64,000 nt of DNA from Enterobacter sp. RHBSTW-00994 (GTDB lineage Bacteria > Pseudomonadota > Gammaproteobacteria > Enterobacterales > Enterobacteriaceae): contig NZ_CP056199.1 in NCBI RefSeq assembly GCF_013782625.1, positions 1,010,588 to 1,074,587 of the forward strand, read 5' to 3'. The translations under genes were made by a program, and so were the position numbers. This document shows positions 32,557 to 45,927 of the stretch, in pieces. The notes under the pieces are model-generated. The model was not told the origin of the DNA, made no database searches, and saw nothing but the letters and a program-made list of their open reading frames with translations. Position 1 is the first letter of the stretch. The number at the start of each line of letters is the position of its first letter.

Positions 32557-33456
32557 TTATTTATCACGCTGGATTATATAGTCCGCTAGCGCTTCCAGTG
32601 CCGAGGTATCCAGTGATTGTGCGGCCAGTTGGTTCAGAGACTGGCGGGCATCGTCAATCAGGTCCCGGGCTTTACGCTGGGCTTGCTCAAGACCCAGCAG
32701 GGCGGGATAGGTGCTTTTGCCAAGTTGCTGATCTGCACCCTGGCGTTTACCCAATGTTGCAGTATCGCCCACCACATCCAGAATGTCATCCTGAACCTGG
32801 AATGCCAGACCGATACTTTCTGCGTATCTGTCCAGAATCGGCAGGGTTTTGCGCCCGCGTTCACCTGCGCTCAGTGCGCCCAGACGAACGGCTGCACGGA
32901 TTAAAGCGCCCGTTTTATGACGGTGGATACGCTCAAGCTGTTCCAGATTAACCTGACGTCCTTCGGCATCCAGATCCAGCGCCTGTCCGCCGCACATGCC
33001 AGCAATACCACTGGCCATTGCCAGTTCGGAAACCATCGCCAGGCGATCGTGACAATCGACTTCAGCCATTGGTGCATCGCTTAAAATCGAAAAGGCCAGC
33101 GTTTGCAGAGCATCACCCGCCAGAATGGCATTGGCTTCGCCAAACTTAATGTGGCAGGTGGGTTGCCCGCGACGGAGATCGTCGTCATCCATCGCCGGTA
33201 AGTCATCATGGATCAGTGAATATGCATGGATACATTCAACGGCCGCCGCTGGGGCATCCAGCGTACTATTGCTGATGCCAAACATGTTGCCAGTCGCATA
33301 GACCAGGAATGGACGCAGGCGTTTACCGCCTAAGAGTGCGCCATACTGCATGGCTTCAACCAGTGGAGTGTTCTGAAAAGGTTGTGGTTCGATAAAACGA
33401 CGTAACGCGTCGTTAGCACGCTCAACGCACGCCTGAAGCTGTGTGGAAAAATCCAT
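32557..33456 (-). CDS. ispA: (2E,6E)-farnesyl diphosphate synthase IspA
   Basis: Prenyltransferase that makes farnesyl diphosphate for quinones, undecaprenyl phosphate and heme O (see cyoE). The 299 residues carry both aspartate-rich motifs: LIHDDLPAMDDDD (first) and QVQDDILD (second). Its ATG immediately follows the xseB stop codon, and dxs begins 24 bases after it. Confidence 0.97.
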   Translation of the reverse strand: MDFSTQLQACVERANDALRRFIEPQPFQNTPLVEAMQYGALLGGKRLRPFLVYATGNMFGISNSTLDAPAAAVECIHAYSLIHDDLPAMDDDDLRRGQPTCHIKFGEANAILAGDALQTLAFSILSDAPMAEVDCHDRLAMVSELAMASGIAGMCGGQALDLDAEGRQVNLEQLERIHRHKTGALIRAAVRLGALSAGERGRKTLPILDRYAESIGLAFQVQDDILDVVGDTATLGKRQGADQQLGKSTYPALLGLEQAQRKARDLIDDARQSLNQLAAQSLDTSALEALADYIIQRDK

Positions 33457-33699
33457 TTACTCGGCGTCCGGTGTGAAAGGTGTGGTCGCGGCAGCTTCAC
33501 TCTCAGAGAGCAGGATCTGCACGCGCTGTTCCGCTTGTTGGAGTTTGACCTGACCCTGACGCGCAAGCTGCACGCCACGTTCAAATTCATTGAGGGCTTC
33601 TTCCAGCGGTAAGTCACCGCTCTCAAGCCGGGTTACGATTTGCTCCAGTTCACTCAGTGCAGTTTCGAAACTGGCTGGTGCGTCATTTTTCTTCGGCAT
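33457..33699 (-). CDS. xseB: exodeoxyribonuclease VII small subunit XseB
   Basis: An 80-residue helical subunit that binds XseA to form exonuclease VII, a single-strand-specific DNase. The conserved [20 protein letters not shown] and [15 protein letters not shown] helices are visible. It is the first gene of xseB-ispA-dxs; its stop codon and the ispA start are adjacent. Confidence 0.96.
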   Translation of the reverse strand: MPKKNDAPASFETALSELEQIVTRLESGDLPLEEALNEFERGVQLARQGQVKLQQAEQRVQILLSESEAAATTPFTPDAE

Positions 33700-33795
33700 A
33701 GTGAATTTTGACTCTCATATTTTCAGCCCTGTCATGGTAACGGACTCGGGCGGATAAGCAAATAACGCGCAATGTGCACAGGATCCGCGCGATGG

Positions 33796-33804
33796 TGGTA
33801 TACT
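33796..33804 (+). promoter_or_regulatory. probable extended -10 promoter of thiI
   Basis: TGGTATACT (33796-33804) is an extended -10 (TG, one base, TATACT). The -35 region is poor, as is common for this class. Transcription would start near 33811 and run through an ERIC element before reaching thiI at 34019. Confidence 0.55.
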
Positions 33805-33840
33805 TGCGCGCCTGGATGCAGCCACGGGTGTGGGCTGCTG

Positions 33841-33964
33841 TACACGTTATCTTTCAAGTTGCCTTTGCGTTGGCTACGTCTGCTTATCCCAGTGACTTAT
33901 TTGAGTAAGCTCCTGGGGAGGCTCAGACCTGCCGCCTTGATGCAACGTGAATGATTGTTGTGTA
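33841..33964. repeat. ERIC element 2 (about 124 bp) in the thiI leader
   Basis: The core CCCAGTGACTTATTTGAGTA then AGCTCCTGGGGA matches the ERIC centre in reverse orientation. Imperfect inverted ends (TACAC at 33841, GTGTA at 33960-33964, with CAAGTTGC and GCAACGTG inside) set the borders. It lies between xseB and thiI and downstream of the probable thiI promoter, so it would be transcribed as a long hairpin in the 5' leader. The rest of the 319-bp xseB-thiI gap holds the two divergent promoters. Confidence 0.85.
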
Positions 33965-34018
33965 TATATCTTTTTCCATCACAAGCCTTAGCTGGCTTGC
34001 TAACGAAACATTGCCGCC

Positions 34019-35467
34019 ATGAAGTTTATCATTAAATTGTTCCCAGAAATCACCATCAAAAGCCAATCTGTGCGTTTGCGCTTTATTAAAATTCTGACCG
34101 GGAACATTCGTAACGTTCTTAAGCATTACGACGAAACGCTTGCCGTTGTTCGTCACTGGGATCACGTTGAAGTGCGCGCCAAAGACGAAAATAAACGTCT
34201 GGATATCCGCGATGCGCTGACCCGTATTCCAGGTATTCACCATATCCTGGAAGTGGAAGATGTCCCTTTCACTTCGCTGCACAATATCTTCGAGAAAGCG
34301 CTGGAGCAGTATCGTGACCAGATCGAAGGGAAAAGTTTCTGCGTGCGTGCTAAACGTCGCGGTAAACATGAGTTCAGCTCGATTGAGGTTGAGCGTTATG
34401 TTGGTGGTGGTTTAAACCAGCACGTTGAGTCAGCGCGTGTGAAATTGACCAATCCGGACGTGACCGTCAATCTGGAAATCGAAAACGATCGCCTGCTGCT
34501 GGTTAAAGGCCGGTATGAAGGTATTGGCGGCTTCCCAATCGGAACGCAGGAAGACGTGCTGTCGCTGATTTCGGGTGGCTTTGACTCCGGTGTGTCCAGC
34601 TATATGCTGATGCGTCGCGGTTGCCGCGTGCATTACTGCTTCTTTAACCTGGGTGGTGCGGCACACGAAATCGGTGTTCGCCAGGTGGCGCATTATCTGT
34701 GGAACCGTTTTGGCAGTTCGCATCGCGTGCGCTTTGTTGCTGTTAACTTTGAACCTGTGGTGGGCGAAATCCTCGAAAAAGTGGATGACGGCCAGATGGG
34801 GGTGGTGCTGAAACGCATGATGGTGCGTGCAGCATCGAAAGTTGCAGAGCGTTATGGTGTTCAGGCACTGGTGACTGGCGAAGCGCTGGGCCAGGTATCC
34901 AGCCAGACACTGACTAACCTGCGTCTTATCGACAATGTTTCTGATACGCTGATCCTGCGTCCACTGATCTCTCACGACAAAGAGCACATCATCGATCTTG
35001 CGCGTGAAATCGGGACGGAAGATTTTGCCCGCACCATGCCGGAATATTGCGGTGTGATCTCGAAAAGCCCAACAGTGAAGGCGGTGAAGGCGAAGATCGA
35101 AGCAGAAGAAGAACATTTCGATTTTGCGATCCTTGATAAAGTGGTGGCTGAAGCGACCAACGTTGATATCCGCGAAATCGCTCAGCAGACCGATCAGGAA
35201 GTGGTTGAAGTCGAAACGGTGAACGGTTTTGGTGCGAACGATGTCATCCTGGATATTCGTTCCATTGACGAGCAGGATGCGAAGCCGCTGAAAGTCGAAG
35301 GCGTTGATGTGGTGTCTCTGCCTTTCTACAAACTGAGCACTGCATTTGGCGATCTCGATAAGAGCAAAACCTATTTGCTGTGGTGTGAGCGTGGAGTGAT
35401 GAGTCGCCTGCAGGCGCTCTATCTGCGTGAGCAGGGCTTTACGAATGTGAAGGTATATCGCCCATAG
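34019..35467 (+). CDS. thiI: tRNA 4-thiouridine / thiazole sulfurtransferase ThiI
   Basis: Inserts sulfur at uridine 8 of tRNA and supplies sulfur for the thiamine thiazole. The 482 residues show an N-terminal ferredoxin-like/THUMP region, the PP-loop ATP pyrophosphatase motif [10 protein letters not shown], the conserved Cys in [10 protein letters not shown] (about 344) and a rhodanese domain with the active Cys in [10 protein letters not shown] (about 456). It is monocistronic and convergent with yajL. Confidence 0.97.
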   Translation: MKFIIKLFPEITIKSQSVRLRFIKILTGNIRNVLKHYDETLAVVRHWDHVEVRAKDENKRLDIRDALTRIPGIHHILEVEDVPFTSLHNIFEKALEQYRDQIEGKSFCVRAKRRGKHEFSSIEVERYVGGGLNQHVESARVKLTNPDVTVNLEIENDRLLLVKGRYEGIGGFPIGTQEDVLSLISGGFDSGVSSYMLMRRGCRVHYCFFNLGGAAHEIGVRQVAHYLWNRFGSSHRVRFVAVNFEPVVGEILEKVDDGQMGVVLKRMMVRAASKVAERYGVQALVTGEALGQVSSQTLTNLRLIDNVSDTLILRPLISHDKEHIIDLAREIGTEDFARTMPEYCGVISKSPTVKAVKAKIEAEEEHFDFAILDKVVAEATNVDIREIAQQTDQEVVEVETVNGFGANDVILDIRSIDEQDAKPLKVEGVDVVSLPFYKLSTAFGDLDKSKTYLLWCERGVMSRLQALYLREQGFTNVKVYRP

Positions 35468-35484
35468 CAGAGAGCGATAATCGT

Positions 35485-35517
35485 AAAAACGGCAACCCTG
35501 AGTTGCCGTTTTGCTTT
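35485..35517. terminator. bidirectional terminator thiI/yajL
   Basis: AAAACGGCAAC (35486-35496) pairs with GTTGCCGTTTT (35502-35512), a perfect 11-bp stem with A- and T-rich flanks between the convergent genes. Confidence 0.9.
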
Positions 35518-36107
35518 TATTCGTAGTAGTTATAAATTCCCGCCGCCATCACTAGCGATGATGCGACTTCATGGGCTTTTTCACGCCCAACCAGCAAATC
35601 GATTATCTTCAGCGCAAAATCGATCGAAGTGCCTGGTCCCTGACTGGTGAGCAGGTTCACACGTGGATCCCAGACTATACGCTTATCAACCCACTGATCT
35701 TCAGGAATACGATCCTTCAATGTGGGGAAGCCTGTCATATTACCAACGGGGAAGAGATTGTGAGGAACCAGTACGGTTCCTGCCGCTGCACAGATTGCCG
35801 CGACGATACGCCCGGAGAGATGAAATTGTCTGACAGTCTCAACCAGAAGCGGGCTATCGCGGAAACATTCCGCCCCTTTCAGGCCTCCAGGGAGCACAAT
35901 AATGTCATAGTCGCCATCGGCTACCTCTACCAGAGGGGCATCAGCGAGGATCTTAACCCCACGCGAGCAGGTGATTGTCAGATTACCGTCGCTGGCGACG
36001 CTGGCGGTTGTCACTTTAATGCCACCACGTACCATTAGATCAATGGTGGTGACAGCTTCCATTTCTTCGCTACCAGGGGCGAGGCATACCAGTGCCGACG
36101 CGCTCAT
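35517..36107 (-). CDS. yajL: DJ-1 family protein deglycase/chaperone YajL
   Basis: A 196-residue DJ-1/PfpI-fold protein, close homologue of human DJ-1, reported in E. coli to protect proteins against oxidative and glyoxal damage. Nucleophile Cys106 sits in [11 protein letters not shown]; the acidic partner is in the [11 protein letters not shown] stretch. ATG 36107 matches the family start and lies within the panE coding region, giving a 38-base overlap, so the two are probably translationally coupled. Confidence 0.95.
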   Translation of the reverse strand: MSASALVCLAPGSEEMEAVTTIDLMVRGGIKVTTASVASDGNLTITCSRGVKILADAPLVEVADGDYDIIVLPGGLKGAECFRDSPLLVETVRQFHLSGRIVAAICAAAGTVLVPHNLFPVGNMTGFPTLKDRIPEDQWVDKRIVWDPRVNLLTSQGPGTSIDFALKIIDLLVGREKAHEVASSLVMAAGIYNYYE

Positions 36108-36981
36108 ACTCACTCTCCTTACGTTTAACCATGTCATACAAACGGGCGTTTTCCGGCACGCTTATACCGTGGGCGCGGGCGCGTTTTAACAGATAGCCGG
36201 TGATATAGTCGATCTCGGTATGCCGCAATGCGCGGACGTCCTGTAGCATCGAAGAGATATTTTCTGCCGTACTATCAATAACCTGCTCGACATAATAACG
36301 TATATCGTCTGCCGATGTGTGCAAGCCTTCGCGTTCAATGACACTGGCGACTTCAGCACACAGCACAGCCACTTCCTGCGGGTGATTCTTCAGCTCACCG
36401 TTCGGGCAGTTCCACAGTGCTGTTAAGGGGTTAATCACGCAGTTGACTGCCAGCTTGCGCCATAGCTGAGGGCGTATATTGTTGTGCCAGGCGACGTCCG
36501 GCAGCACGTTTTGCAGAATGTCCGCCAGGTAACTGTAATCACCATCCTGCTCACGGGCAGGGCCTATATGCGTCACACCGCTGGCGACATGGACGATGAT
36601 ATTGCCATCACGTCGTGCGGCGTGGGTTGTGGTCGCCATCAACAGCGGCTGAGGTATGCTCTTTAGCTCATCAATCGTCCCCATACCGTTGTGCAGCAGC
36701 AAAATGGGTGCTGTGTGGGGAAGGTGAGCGGCCAGTGCTTTTACCGCATCAGAGACTTGCCACGCTTTCAGCGTGACCAGCAGCAGATCGCTTTGTGCCA
36801 GAAAATCGGGATCGTTGGCGGTGAGCGATTCATTGAAGATACTGCCATCTTCATCAATCAGGTTTACACTGCAATACGGCTGTGGAACGCGTAGCCAGCC
36901 TTGTACCTCGTGTCCATGTTTGCACAGTGCGGTAAGCCAGAGCTGACCAAGCGCGCCGCATCCGAGCACAGTAATTTTCAT
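36070..36981 (-). CDS. panE: 2-dehydropantoate 2-reductase PanE
   Basis: NADPH-dependent ketopantoate reductase of pantothenate (coenzyme A) synthesis. The 303 residues begin with the dinucleotide-binding motif [11 protein letters not shown] and include the [11 protein letters not shown] stretch and the [13 protein letters not shown] helix with the conserved Lys/Asn pair. It is the first gene of panE-yajL and divergent from yajQ. Confidence 0.96.
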   Translation of the reverse strand: MKITVLGCGALGQLWLTALCKHGHEVQGWLRVPQPYCSVNLIDEDGSIFNESLTANDPDFLAQSDLLLVTLKAWQVSDAVKALAAHLPHTAPILLLHNGMGTIDELKSIPQPLLMATTTHAARRDGNIIVHVASGVTHIGPAREQDGDYSYLADILQNVLPDVAWHNNIRPQLWRKLAVNCVINPLTALWNCPNGELKNHPQEVAVLCAEVASVIEREGLHTSADDIRYYVEQVIDSTAENISSMLQDVRALRHTEIDYITGYLLKRARAHGISVPENARLYDMVKRKESEYERVGTGMPRPW

Positions 36982-37109
36982 TGTTCCTCCTCACCTGCAA
37001 CTGCGCCAGGTGTTACGGCCTAAGTATAGCGCCGTCCGCTAAGCTTCTGTTGAGTTATGCCTCGTTGCGGGTATTATGCAACGCAATAAAAGTGAAGGGA
37101 GAAGAAAAG

Positions 37110-37601
37110 ATGCCATCTTTCGATATTGTTTCTGAAGTTGATATCCAGGAAGTCCGCAACGGCGTTGATAACGCAAGCCGCGAAGTTGAATCACGTTTCG
37201 ATTTTCGTGGTGTAGAGGCGACTTTTGAGCTGAACGATGCAAATAAAACGATCAAAGTACTGAGCGAGTCTGATTTTCAGGTAAATCAGTTGCTGGATAT
37301 TCTGCGTGCAAAGCTGTTAAAACGCGGCATTGAAGGGACATCCCTTGATGTACCAGAAGAGTTCGTGCACAGCGGTAAAACCTGGTTTGTTGAAGCTAAG
37401 CTGAAGCAAGGCATTGAAAGCGCGATGCAGAAGAAAATCGTGAAGCTTATCAAAGACAGTAAGCTGAAGGTGCAGGCCCAGATTCAGGGTGAAGAGATTC
37501 GCGTAACGGGTAAATCCCGCGATGATCTGCAAGGTGTGATGGCGCTGGTGCGTGGCGGCGATCTGGGACAACCGTTCCAGTTTAAAAACTTCCGCGATTA
37601 A
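37110..37601 (+). CDS. yajQ: nucleotide-binding protein YajQ
   Basis: A 163-residue protein of the UPF0234/YajQ family; members bind nucleic acid or nucleotides, and in Xanthomonas a homologue binds cyclic di-GMP. Conserved [11 protein letters not shown] start and SRFDFRG stretch. ATG 37110 is preceded by GGGAG; an in-frame start 43 codons earlier would run through the panE promoter region and is not supported. Confidence 0.95.
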   Translation: MPSFDIVSEVDIQEVRNGVDNASREVESRFDFRGVEATFELNDANKTIKVLSESDFQVNQLLDILRAKLLKRGIEGTSLDVPEEFVHSGKTWFVEAKLKQGIESAMQKKIVKLIKDSKLKVQAQIQGEEIRVTGKSRDDLQGVMALVRGGDLGQPFQFKNFRD

Positions 37602-37604
37602 AAT

Positions 37605-37634
37605 AAAAAAGCCCGGTTAAACCGGGCTTTTTTT
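37605..37634. terminator. bidirectional terminator yajQ/yajR
   Basis: GCCCGGT (37611-37617) pairs with ACCGGGC (37621-37627), flanked by six A on the left and seven T on the right. The T run overlaps the yajR stop codon. Confidence 0.9.
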
Positions 37635-38994
37635 ACGCTTTTAGCGCCTGTTCTACTTCAAAGCGGTTTGTCACTTTGCTGTCTATTTTGACATAAGCGC
37701 TACGTTCATCCTGGACGATAAGTACTTCGTTCACGCCTTCTTTCTCTTCCAGACGTTGCTTCAGTCCGTCGTTAATTTCTACATCATCCGGGATTTCGAC
37801 ACGCAGACTACTGACATAGCGAGGCTCTTTCATGGTGCTGGAAACCAGCAGCCAGACCGTGGCCAGTAGTGCTCCTGCCAGGAATACGGTTTGCGAATCG
37901 AATAATCCATCAACCCAGCCGCCCAGTGCGCCACCGATCGCCACACCAATGAACTGGCTGGTGGAATAAATCCCCATTGCTGTGCCTTTGTAACCTGCCG
38001 GTGACTCTTTGCTGATCAGCGACGGCAATAGAGCTTCCATCAGGTTAAATGCCAGGAAGAACAACTGTACACCGGCCACCAGTTCCCAAAAGTGTGGACC
38101 AGATCCCCACAGAACGATCTCAGCGATGAGCAGTACAGCCACGCATCCGATGAAGACGCGTTTCATTCGGCGTTTCACTTCGGCGTAGATGATGAACGGC
38201 ACAACAGAGACGAAGGAAATCAGCATCGTCACCAGATAAATTTTCCAGTGTTCGGCGGCAGGAAAGCCAGCAGCAGCCAGTTGGCCTGGCAGGGCGACAA
38301 ACGTCGACATCAGCAGAATGTGCAGACACATGATGCCAAAGTTCAGCTTCAGCAGGCGGGGCTCCACAAGGACTTTGCTAAAGCAGCCTTTCACCATGCC
38401 GGATTCGCGGTTAAGTACGTGGTTTTTACTGTCCGGTACGACCCACAGTGTCAAGGCAATACCGATGGTTGCGAGCACCGCAATCATCCAGAACAGGGCG
38501 TGTAGACCAAGCGTATGCGTAATAATCGGGCCGAGAACCATCGCAATGGCAAAGGTCACGCCGAAGCTCACGCCAATGAATGCCATTGCTTTAGTACGAT
38601 TTTGTTCGCGGGTTAAATCCGATAACAGCGCCATGACCGCAGCGGCAATCGCGCCGGAGCCTTGCAGGGCGCGGCCAAGAATAATACCCCAGATCGAATG
38701 GGAGAGGGCGGCTATCACACTGCCCAGCACAAAGACCAGTAGTCCACCGACGATCAGCGGTTTGCGACCGACACGGTCAGAAAGTAGGCCGAATGGGATT
38801 TGGAACACCGCCTGCGCCAGACCGTAGATACCGATCGCCAGACCAATCAGTGCTTCGCTGGCTCCCTGCAGCGCCATACCGTACGTGGTCAGAACAGGCA
38901 GGACCATAAACATCCCAAGCATCCGTAGCGAGAAGACAGTCCCTAAGCCCCAGGTCGCGCGAAGCTCGCCTGGCGTCATTTTATAATCGTTCAT
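37633..38994 (-). CDS. yajR: MFS transporter YajR
   Basis: A 453-residue major facilitator antiporter with 12 membrane segments and a C-terminal soluble YAM domain (about residue 385 onward, ending ...YVKIDSKVTNRFEVEQALKA). Motif A is readable as GLLSDRVGRKP. The substrate is not known. ATG 38994 is chosen because GAGG lies 8 bases before it; the GTG two codons upstream is too close to that site. Confidence 0.94.
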   Translation of the reverse strand: MNDYKMTPGELRATWGLGTVFSLRMLGMFMVLPVLTTYGMALQGASEALIGLAIGIYGLAQAVFQIPFGLLSDRVGRKPLIVGGLLVFVLGSVIAALSHSIWGIILGRALQGSGAIAAAVMALLSDLTREQNRTKAMAFIGVSFGVTFAIAMVLGPIITHTLGLHALFWMIAVLATIGIALTLWVVPDSKNHVLNRESGMVKGCFSKVLVEPRLLKLNFGIMCLHILLMSTFVALPGQLAAAGFPAAEHWKIYLVTMLISFVSVVPFIIYAEVKRRMKRVFIGCVAVLLIAEIVLWGSGPHFWELVAGVQLFFLAFNLMEALLPSLISKESPAGYKGTAMGIYSTSQFIGVAIGGALGGWVDGLFDSQTVFLAGALLATVWLLVSSTMKEPRYVSSLRVEIPDDVEINDGLKQRLEEKEGVNEVLIVQDERSAYVKIDSKVTNRFEVEQALKA

Positions 38995-39100
38995 TACCAC
39001 CTCAGTTCAAAAGCAGGCCATAGTGTAGTGCGGGGAAGGGGCGGGGTAAATAAAGGGTTATTTAACAAATATTACATGCGTTATGAATAAAATCAGTGAA

Positions 39101-39128
39101 TAAAAAAGGGCGCCGAAGCACCCTTTTA
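39101..39128 (-). terminator. cyo operon terminator
   Basis: Read on the minus strand, AAAAGGGTGC pairs with GCGCCCTTTT (one mismatch) around a TTCG loop, followed by T residues. It lies 16 bases beyond the cyoE stop. Confidence 0.8.
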
Positions 39129-39143
39129 TTCACCTGGCGTGAC

Positions 39144-40031
39144 TTACCAGACGTATGTCAGCAGGCTGTGTGAATCTGGAACCATAAAGTCTACGGACAT
39201 CATGACGGACAGAGAGGTGATAGCAACAATCGAGAACACAAACAGTTTGCGCGCCCAGACTTTGTCATCTTCCACTTTGTAACCGCGCAGCGCCATACCG
39301 AGCCACCAGACGCTCACTGCAGCCGCGACAACCAGATATTTGTATCCAGCGTAGCCGCCCAGAGAGAGCATCAGTGTCGCCACAGCAAAGGCGATGATGT
39401 ACAGCGTGATGTGGTTCTTGGCCACAGAGATGCCTTTCACAACCGGCAGAACCGGAATATTCGCTGCCTGATAATCCTTAAAGCGGAAAATCGCGATGGC
39501 GTAGGAGTGCGGCATCTGCCACAGGCTAAAGATAGCCAGCAGGATGAGCGCACCACTGTCGAATTCGTTCGTGACAGCACAGTAGCCAATCACTGGCGGC
39601 GCAGCGCCAGAGAGAGAACCGATCAACGTACCGTAGACGGAGTGCCGTTTCATATACAGGCTGTAGACACCCACATAGACCACGAACCCCATCACCCCCA
39701 GCCAGCAGGCCAGAGGGTTAGCACCAAACCACAACAGCATGAAGCCAGCAATACCCAACAAGGTGGCATACACCAGCGAGACACCTGGAGACATCAGGCC
39801 TTTAACCAGCACCCGATTCTTGGTCCTCTCCATCTTGCGATCGATATCCCTGTCGATGTAGTTGTTAAATACACAACCGGACGCCACGACCAGTGAGACC
39901 CCAATCAGCGTGAAAACGAAAAGGGTATAGTCGATGCTGCCTTTAGAGGCCAGCAGGAACCCTCCGATCACGGAGATCAGGTTACCAAAGATGATGCCTG
40001 GTTTCGTTACTTGCAGGTATTGCTTAAACAT
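39144..40031 (-). CDS. cyoE: protoheme IX farnesyltransferase CyoE
   Basis: Inner-membrane enzyme that makes heme O from heme B and farnesyl diphosphate, needed by CyoB. The 295 residues have about nine membrane segments and the prenyltransferase motif [21 protein letters not shown] 40031 gives [12 protein letters not shown]; upstream in-frame starts would read into the cyoD-cyoE junction. It is the last gene of cyoABCDE. Confidence 0.96.
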   Translation of the reverse strand: MFKQYLQVTKPGIIFGNLISVIGGFLLASKGSIDYTLFVFTLIGVSLVVASGCVFNNYIDRDIDRKMERTKNRVLVKGLMSPGVSLVYATLLGIAGFMLLWFGANPLACWLGVMGFVVYVGVYSLYMKRHSVYGTLIGSLSGAAPPVIGYCAVTNEFDSGALILLAIFSLWQMPHSYAIAIFRFKDYQAANIPVLPVVKGISVAKNHITLYIIAFAVATLMLSLGGYAGYKYLVVAAAVSVWWLGMALRGYKVEDDKVWARKLFVFSIVAITSLSVMMSVDFMVPDSHSLLTYVW

Positions 40032-40042
40032 ACTCGCCGCTC

Positions 40043-40368
40043 TTAGTGAACCATCATGTTGTAGTTGAGGTTCCACATAATCCAGATGGAACCGACTACA
40101 AGGATAGCGATGATAATCACGGTAAAGACAAAGGCCGTCATATTCCAGCCTTCATCGGACTTGGTGTTCATGTGCAGGAAGCAAACCAGATGCACCAGAA
40201 TCTGTACCACTGCGGTGACCAGGACCGTACCCAGAATTGCCGCGTGAGAAGCAGAACCGCTCATCACCATCCAGAACGGGATTACCGTCAGGATGATCGA
40301 CAGGATGAAACCTGTCATGTAGGTTTTTACGCTACCGTGGGAAGCGCCATGATCGTTTGAATGACTCA

Positions 40369-40369
<1 letters not shown>
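40043..40369 (-). CDS. cyoD: cytochrome bo3 oxidase subunit IV CyoD
   Basis: A 108-residue subunit with three membrane helices that helps assemble the CuB site. It starts [18 protein letters not shown], one residue shorter at the N terminus than E. coli (109). Its ATG shares one base with the cyoC stop (TAATG), and cyoE starts 11 bases after its stop. Confidence 0.96.
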
Positions 40370-43928
<3,559 letters not shown>

Positions 43929-44110
43929 TTAACGACCTCAATTCCACGGAGTCTGGTGGCGTTTAAAGTGTGGGGGCATTTTACGGGAAGGTTACATTAC
44001 TGTAAACATCATTAGGGCTGTGTCAGGAAGGTGTTACTGGGTTCTGCCGCACATGTCACATGTGTTGCAAATTATGTCGTTTTTTAAGGTGAAAGTCCCA
44101 TGGGACGGGC

Positions 44111-44116
44111 ATTATA
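44111..44116 (-). promoter_or_regulatory. probable cyo operon -10
   Basis: A perfect TATAAT on the minus strand, 183 bases before the cyoA start. No good -35 lies at the usual spacing, so activation or an extended contact may be needed. Confidence 0.5.
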
Positions 44117-44181
44117 ACGAAAGGAATCTCAAGCATACCCTAAAAGGGGCAATTGGTATAACCATTGTCAAAAATACACAA

Positions 44182-44191
44182 ATAATTAACA
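44182..44191 (-). promoter_or_regulatory. ArcA-box-like site upstream of cyo
   Basis: TGTTAATTAT on the minus strand matches the ArcA consensus (A/T)GTTAATTA(A/T). It lies about 80 bases upstream of the predicted start. ArcA repression of cyo under low oxygen is established in E. coli. The surrounding AT-richness lowers the specificity of the match. Confidence 0.45.
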
Positions 44192-44405
44192 ATTAAGCAT
44201 CAATAAAAAGACAATTAAAAAACGAATATTCAATCTTTCCGGTGCTGAATCGTTTAATGAAAAATAGCTTACTAAAGCAGGCTCCAATAATTTCCAAATA
44301 TTATTGCGCACGAAACAACAAATATTTTTTTATCGGATGGCGGTTATTTCACCGTTATAATTTCGCATGGTGATTACAACGGGAAATAACCTTTCGCTTT
44401 TTACT

Positions 44406-45881
44406 TCATGCCATCGGCGTTTTACGCAACGCCAGAAAATCGAGAGTGCCACCTGTCAGAATGCCAATGATGGCCAGCAGAGCGCCAATGTCCAGCAGCA
44501 GCGAGGAGAAAGGCAGTTCTGCGGAGGCTGTCGCGTTGATCGTCAGCACGACAAGCCACAACGCCAGCGCCACACAACCCATCATCAACAGACGCAGCGC
44601 AAAACGATAGGCACGTTGATATTCTGTCCGCGGTATAAAGTGTTCCGTTTTCTGCGTATATTCCAGTGTATGGCGACAAACCAGCAATAATACTATTCCT
44701 GGCACTGCTGCAACGACAGAAAAGAGATAAAACGTAGGCCAGCCATGTGCTTCAACAAACCAGCCTGCAATCGGGCCAACATAAACACGACCCACCGCTG
44801 AAAGTGCAGAGAGCAAAGCAAACTGGGTGGCGGAAAATGATTTATTACAGAGGGTCATCAGCAGCGCGACAAACGCTGCAGTTCCCATGCCGCCACACAG
44901 GTTTTCAAAGAAAACGGCGGCGGCCATGCTGATCATATGTTTGTCTGTGACAGACAACAGCCAGTAACCTGCGTTAGAGATCCCCTGCAAAATGCCAAAG
45001 ATCAGCAGTGCGCGGAATAGCGACAGGCGCTGCATTAGCACGCCGCCGTAAAGTGCTCCCACGATAGTTGCAAAGAGACCCAGCGTTTTATTCACAACCC
45101 CCACTTCCCCGGCATCAAATCCGACACCGCGAATAAGAAAAGTGGTCGTCAGGCTCATGGCAAATGCATCACCCAGCTTATACATCACAATAAGCAGTAA
45201 AATCAGCCAGGCATTGTTACGGCCAAAAAAGTCCCGCAGTGGTTCAGCAACAGCCTGCTCCAGTGACCGTGGCACGGGAATAACATCGCTGGGTTCGGGA
45301 GCGAAAAAGGTGGCGATAATACAAGGAATCAGCAGGATGGCCATCAGCCAGTACATCCCCTGCCAGCCGAGGTATCTGTCGGCCAGCCAGAGAGCCAGGC
45401 CACCAGAGACCAACATCCCCAGACGATACCCCAGCACGCTAATTGCCGCTCCCGCACCGCGTTCTTCCGCAGGCAATACGTCCGTTTTCCAGGCATCAAA
45501 TACGATATCCTGCGATGCTGAACAAAAGGCAATGACTACAGCAAGCGCCGCCATCCAGCGCAATTGCGTCGAAGGTTCAAGGAATCCCATTGCAGCGATG
45601 GCCAGCAGTAACAGAATTTGCGTCATCACTAACCAGCCACGACGACGCCCCAAAAACGGTGGCGTGTAGCGGTCCATAACGGGTGACCACAGGAACTTGA
45701 AGACGTAAGCCTGGCCGACGAGGGAGAAGAACCCAATGGTTTTAAGATCGATATTCTCGACGGTCATCCAGGCTTGTAATGTGCCGGAGGTGAGCGCGAG
45801 AGGTAAGCCGGAGGCAAAACCAAGGATCAGCAGAATGGCTGATTTAGGTTGCTGAAAAATGCGTAAGTAGTGACTGGACAT
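44406..45881 (-). CDS. ampG: muropeptide permease AmpG
   Basis: Inner-membrane MFS-type carrier importing GlcNAc-anhydroMurNAc peptides for cell-wall recycling; it supplies the signal for AmpC beta-lactamase induction in species with AmpR. The 491 residues are hydrophobic throughout, with the conserved GFASGLPLALTSGTLQAWM and KFLWSPVMDRY stretches. It follows yajG by 46 bases with an 11-bp hairpin between them. Confidence 0.96.
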   Translation of the reverse strand: MSSHYLRIFQQPKSAILLILGFASGLPLALTSGTLQAWMTVENIDLKTIGFFSLVGQAYVFKFLWSPVMDRYTPPFLGRRRGWLVMTQILLLLAIAAMGFLEPSTQLRWMAALAVVIAFCSASQDIVFDAWKTDVLPAEERGAGAAISVLGYRLGMLVSGGLALWLADRYLGWQGMYWLMAILLIPCIIATFFAPEPSDVIPVPRSLEQAVAEPLRDFFGRNNAWLILLLIVMYKLGDAFAMSLTTTFLIRGVGFDAGEVGVVNKTLGLFATIVGALYGGVLMQRLSLFRALLIFGILQGISNAGYWLLSVTDKHMISMAAAVFFENLCGGMGTAAFVALLMTLCNKSFSATQFALLSALSAVGRVYVGPIAGWFVEAHGWPTFYLFSVVAAVPGIVLLLVCRHTLEYTQKTEHFIPRTEYQRAYRFALRLLMMGCVALALWLVVLTINATASAELPFSSLLLDIGALLAIIGILTGGTLDFLALRKTPMA

Positions 45882-45893
45882 GTTTTCTTAAGG

Positions 45894-45918
45894 CTGACCC
45901 GGCGAAGCGCCGGGTCAG
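45894..45918. terminator. intercistronic hairpin yajG-ampG
   Basis: CTGACCCGGCG (45894-45904) pairs perfectly with CGCCGGGTCAG (45908-45918). No T run follows on the minus strand, so it more likely stabilises the yajG message or partly attenuates ampG than fully terminates. Confidence 0.55.
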
Positions 45919-45927
45919 AAAGCAGGA

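Larger units (their letters stand above)
43929..44405. other. 477-bp cyoA leader and upstream region
   Basis: No gene is seen. It holds the cyo promoter (minus-strand TATAAT at 44116 to 44111) and an ArcA-box match at 44182-44191; 44160-44350 is strongly AT-rich. The predicted untranslated leader of cyoA is about 175 bases. The ampG 3' end lies at the far side, without a clear intrinsic terminator. Confidence 0.6.

Noticed and set aside
36981-37109. N-terminal extension of yajQ by 43 codons
   Set aside because: The conserved protein starts at 37110 behind GGGAG, and the extension would overlap the divergent panE start.
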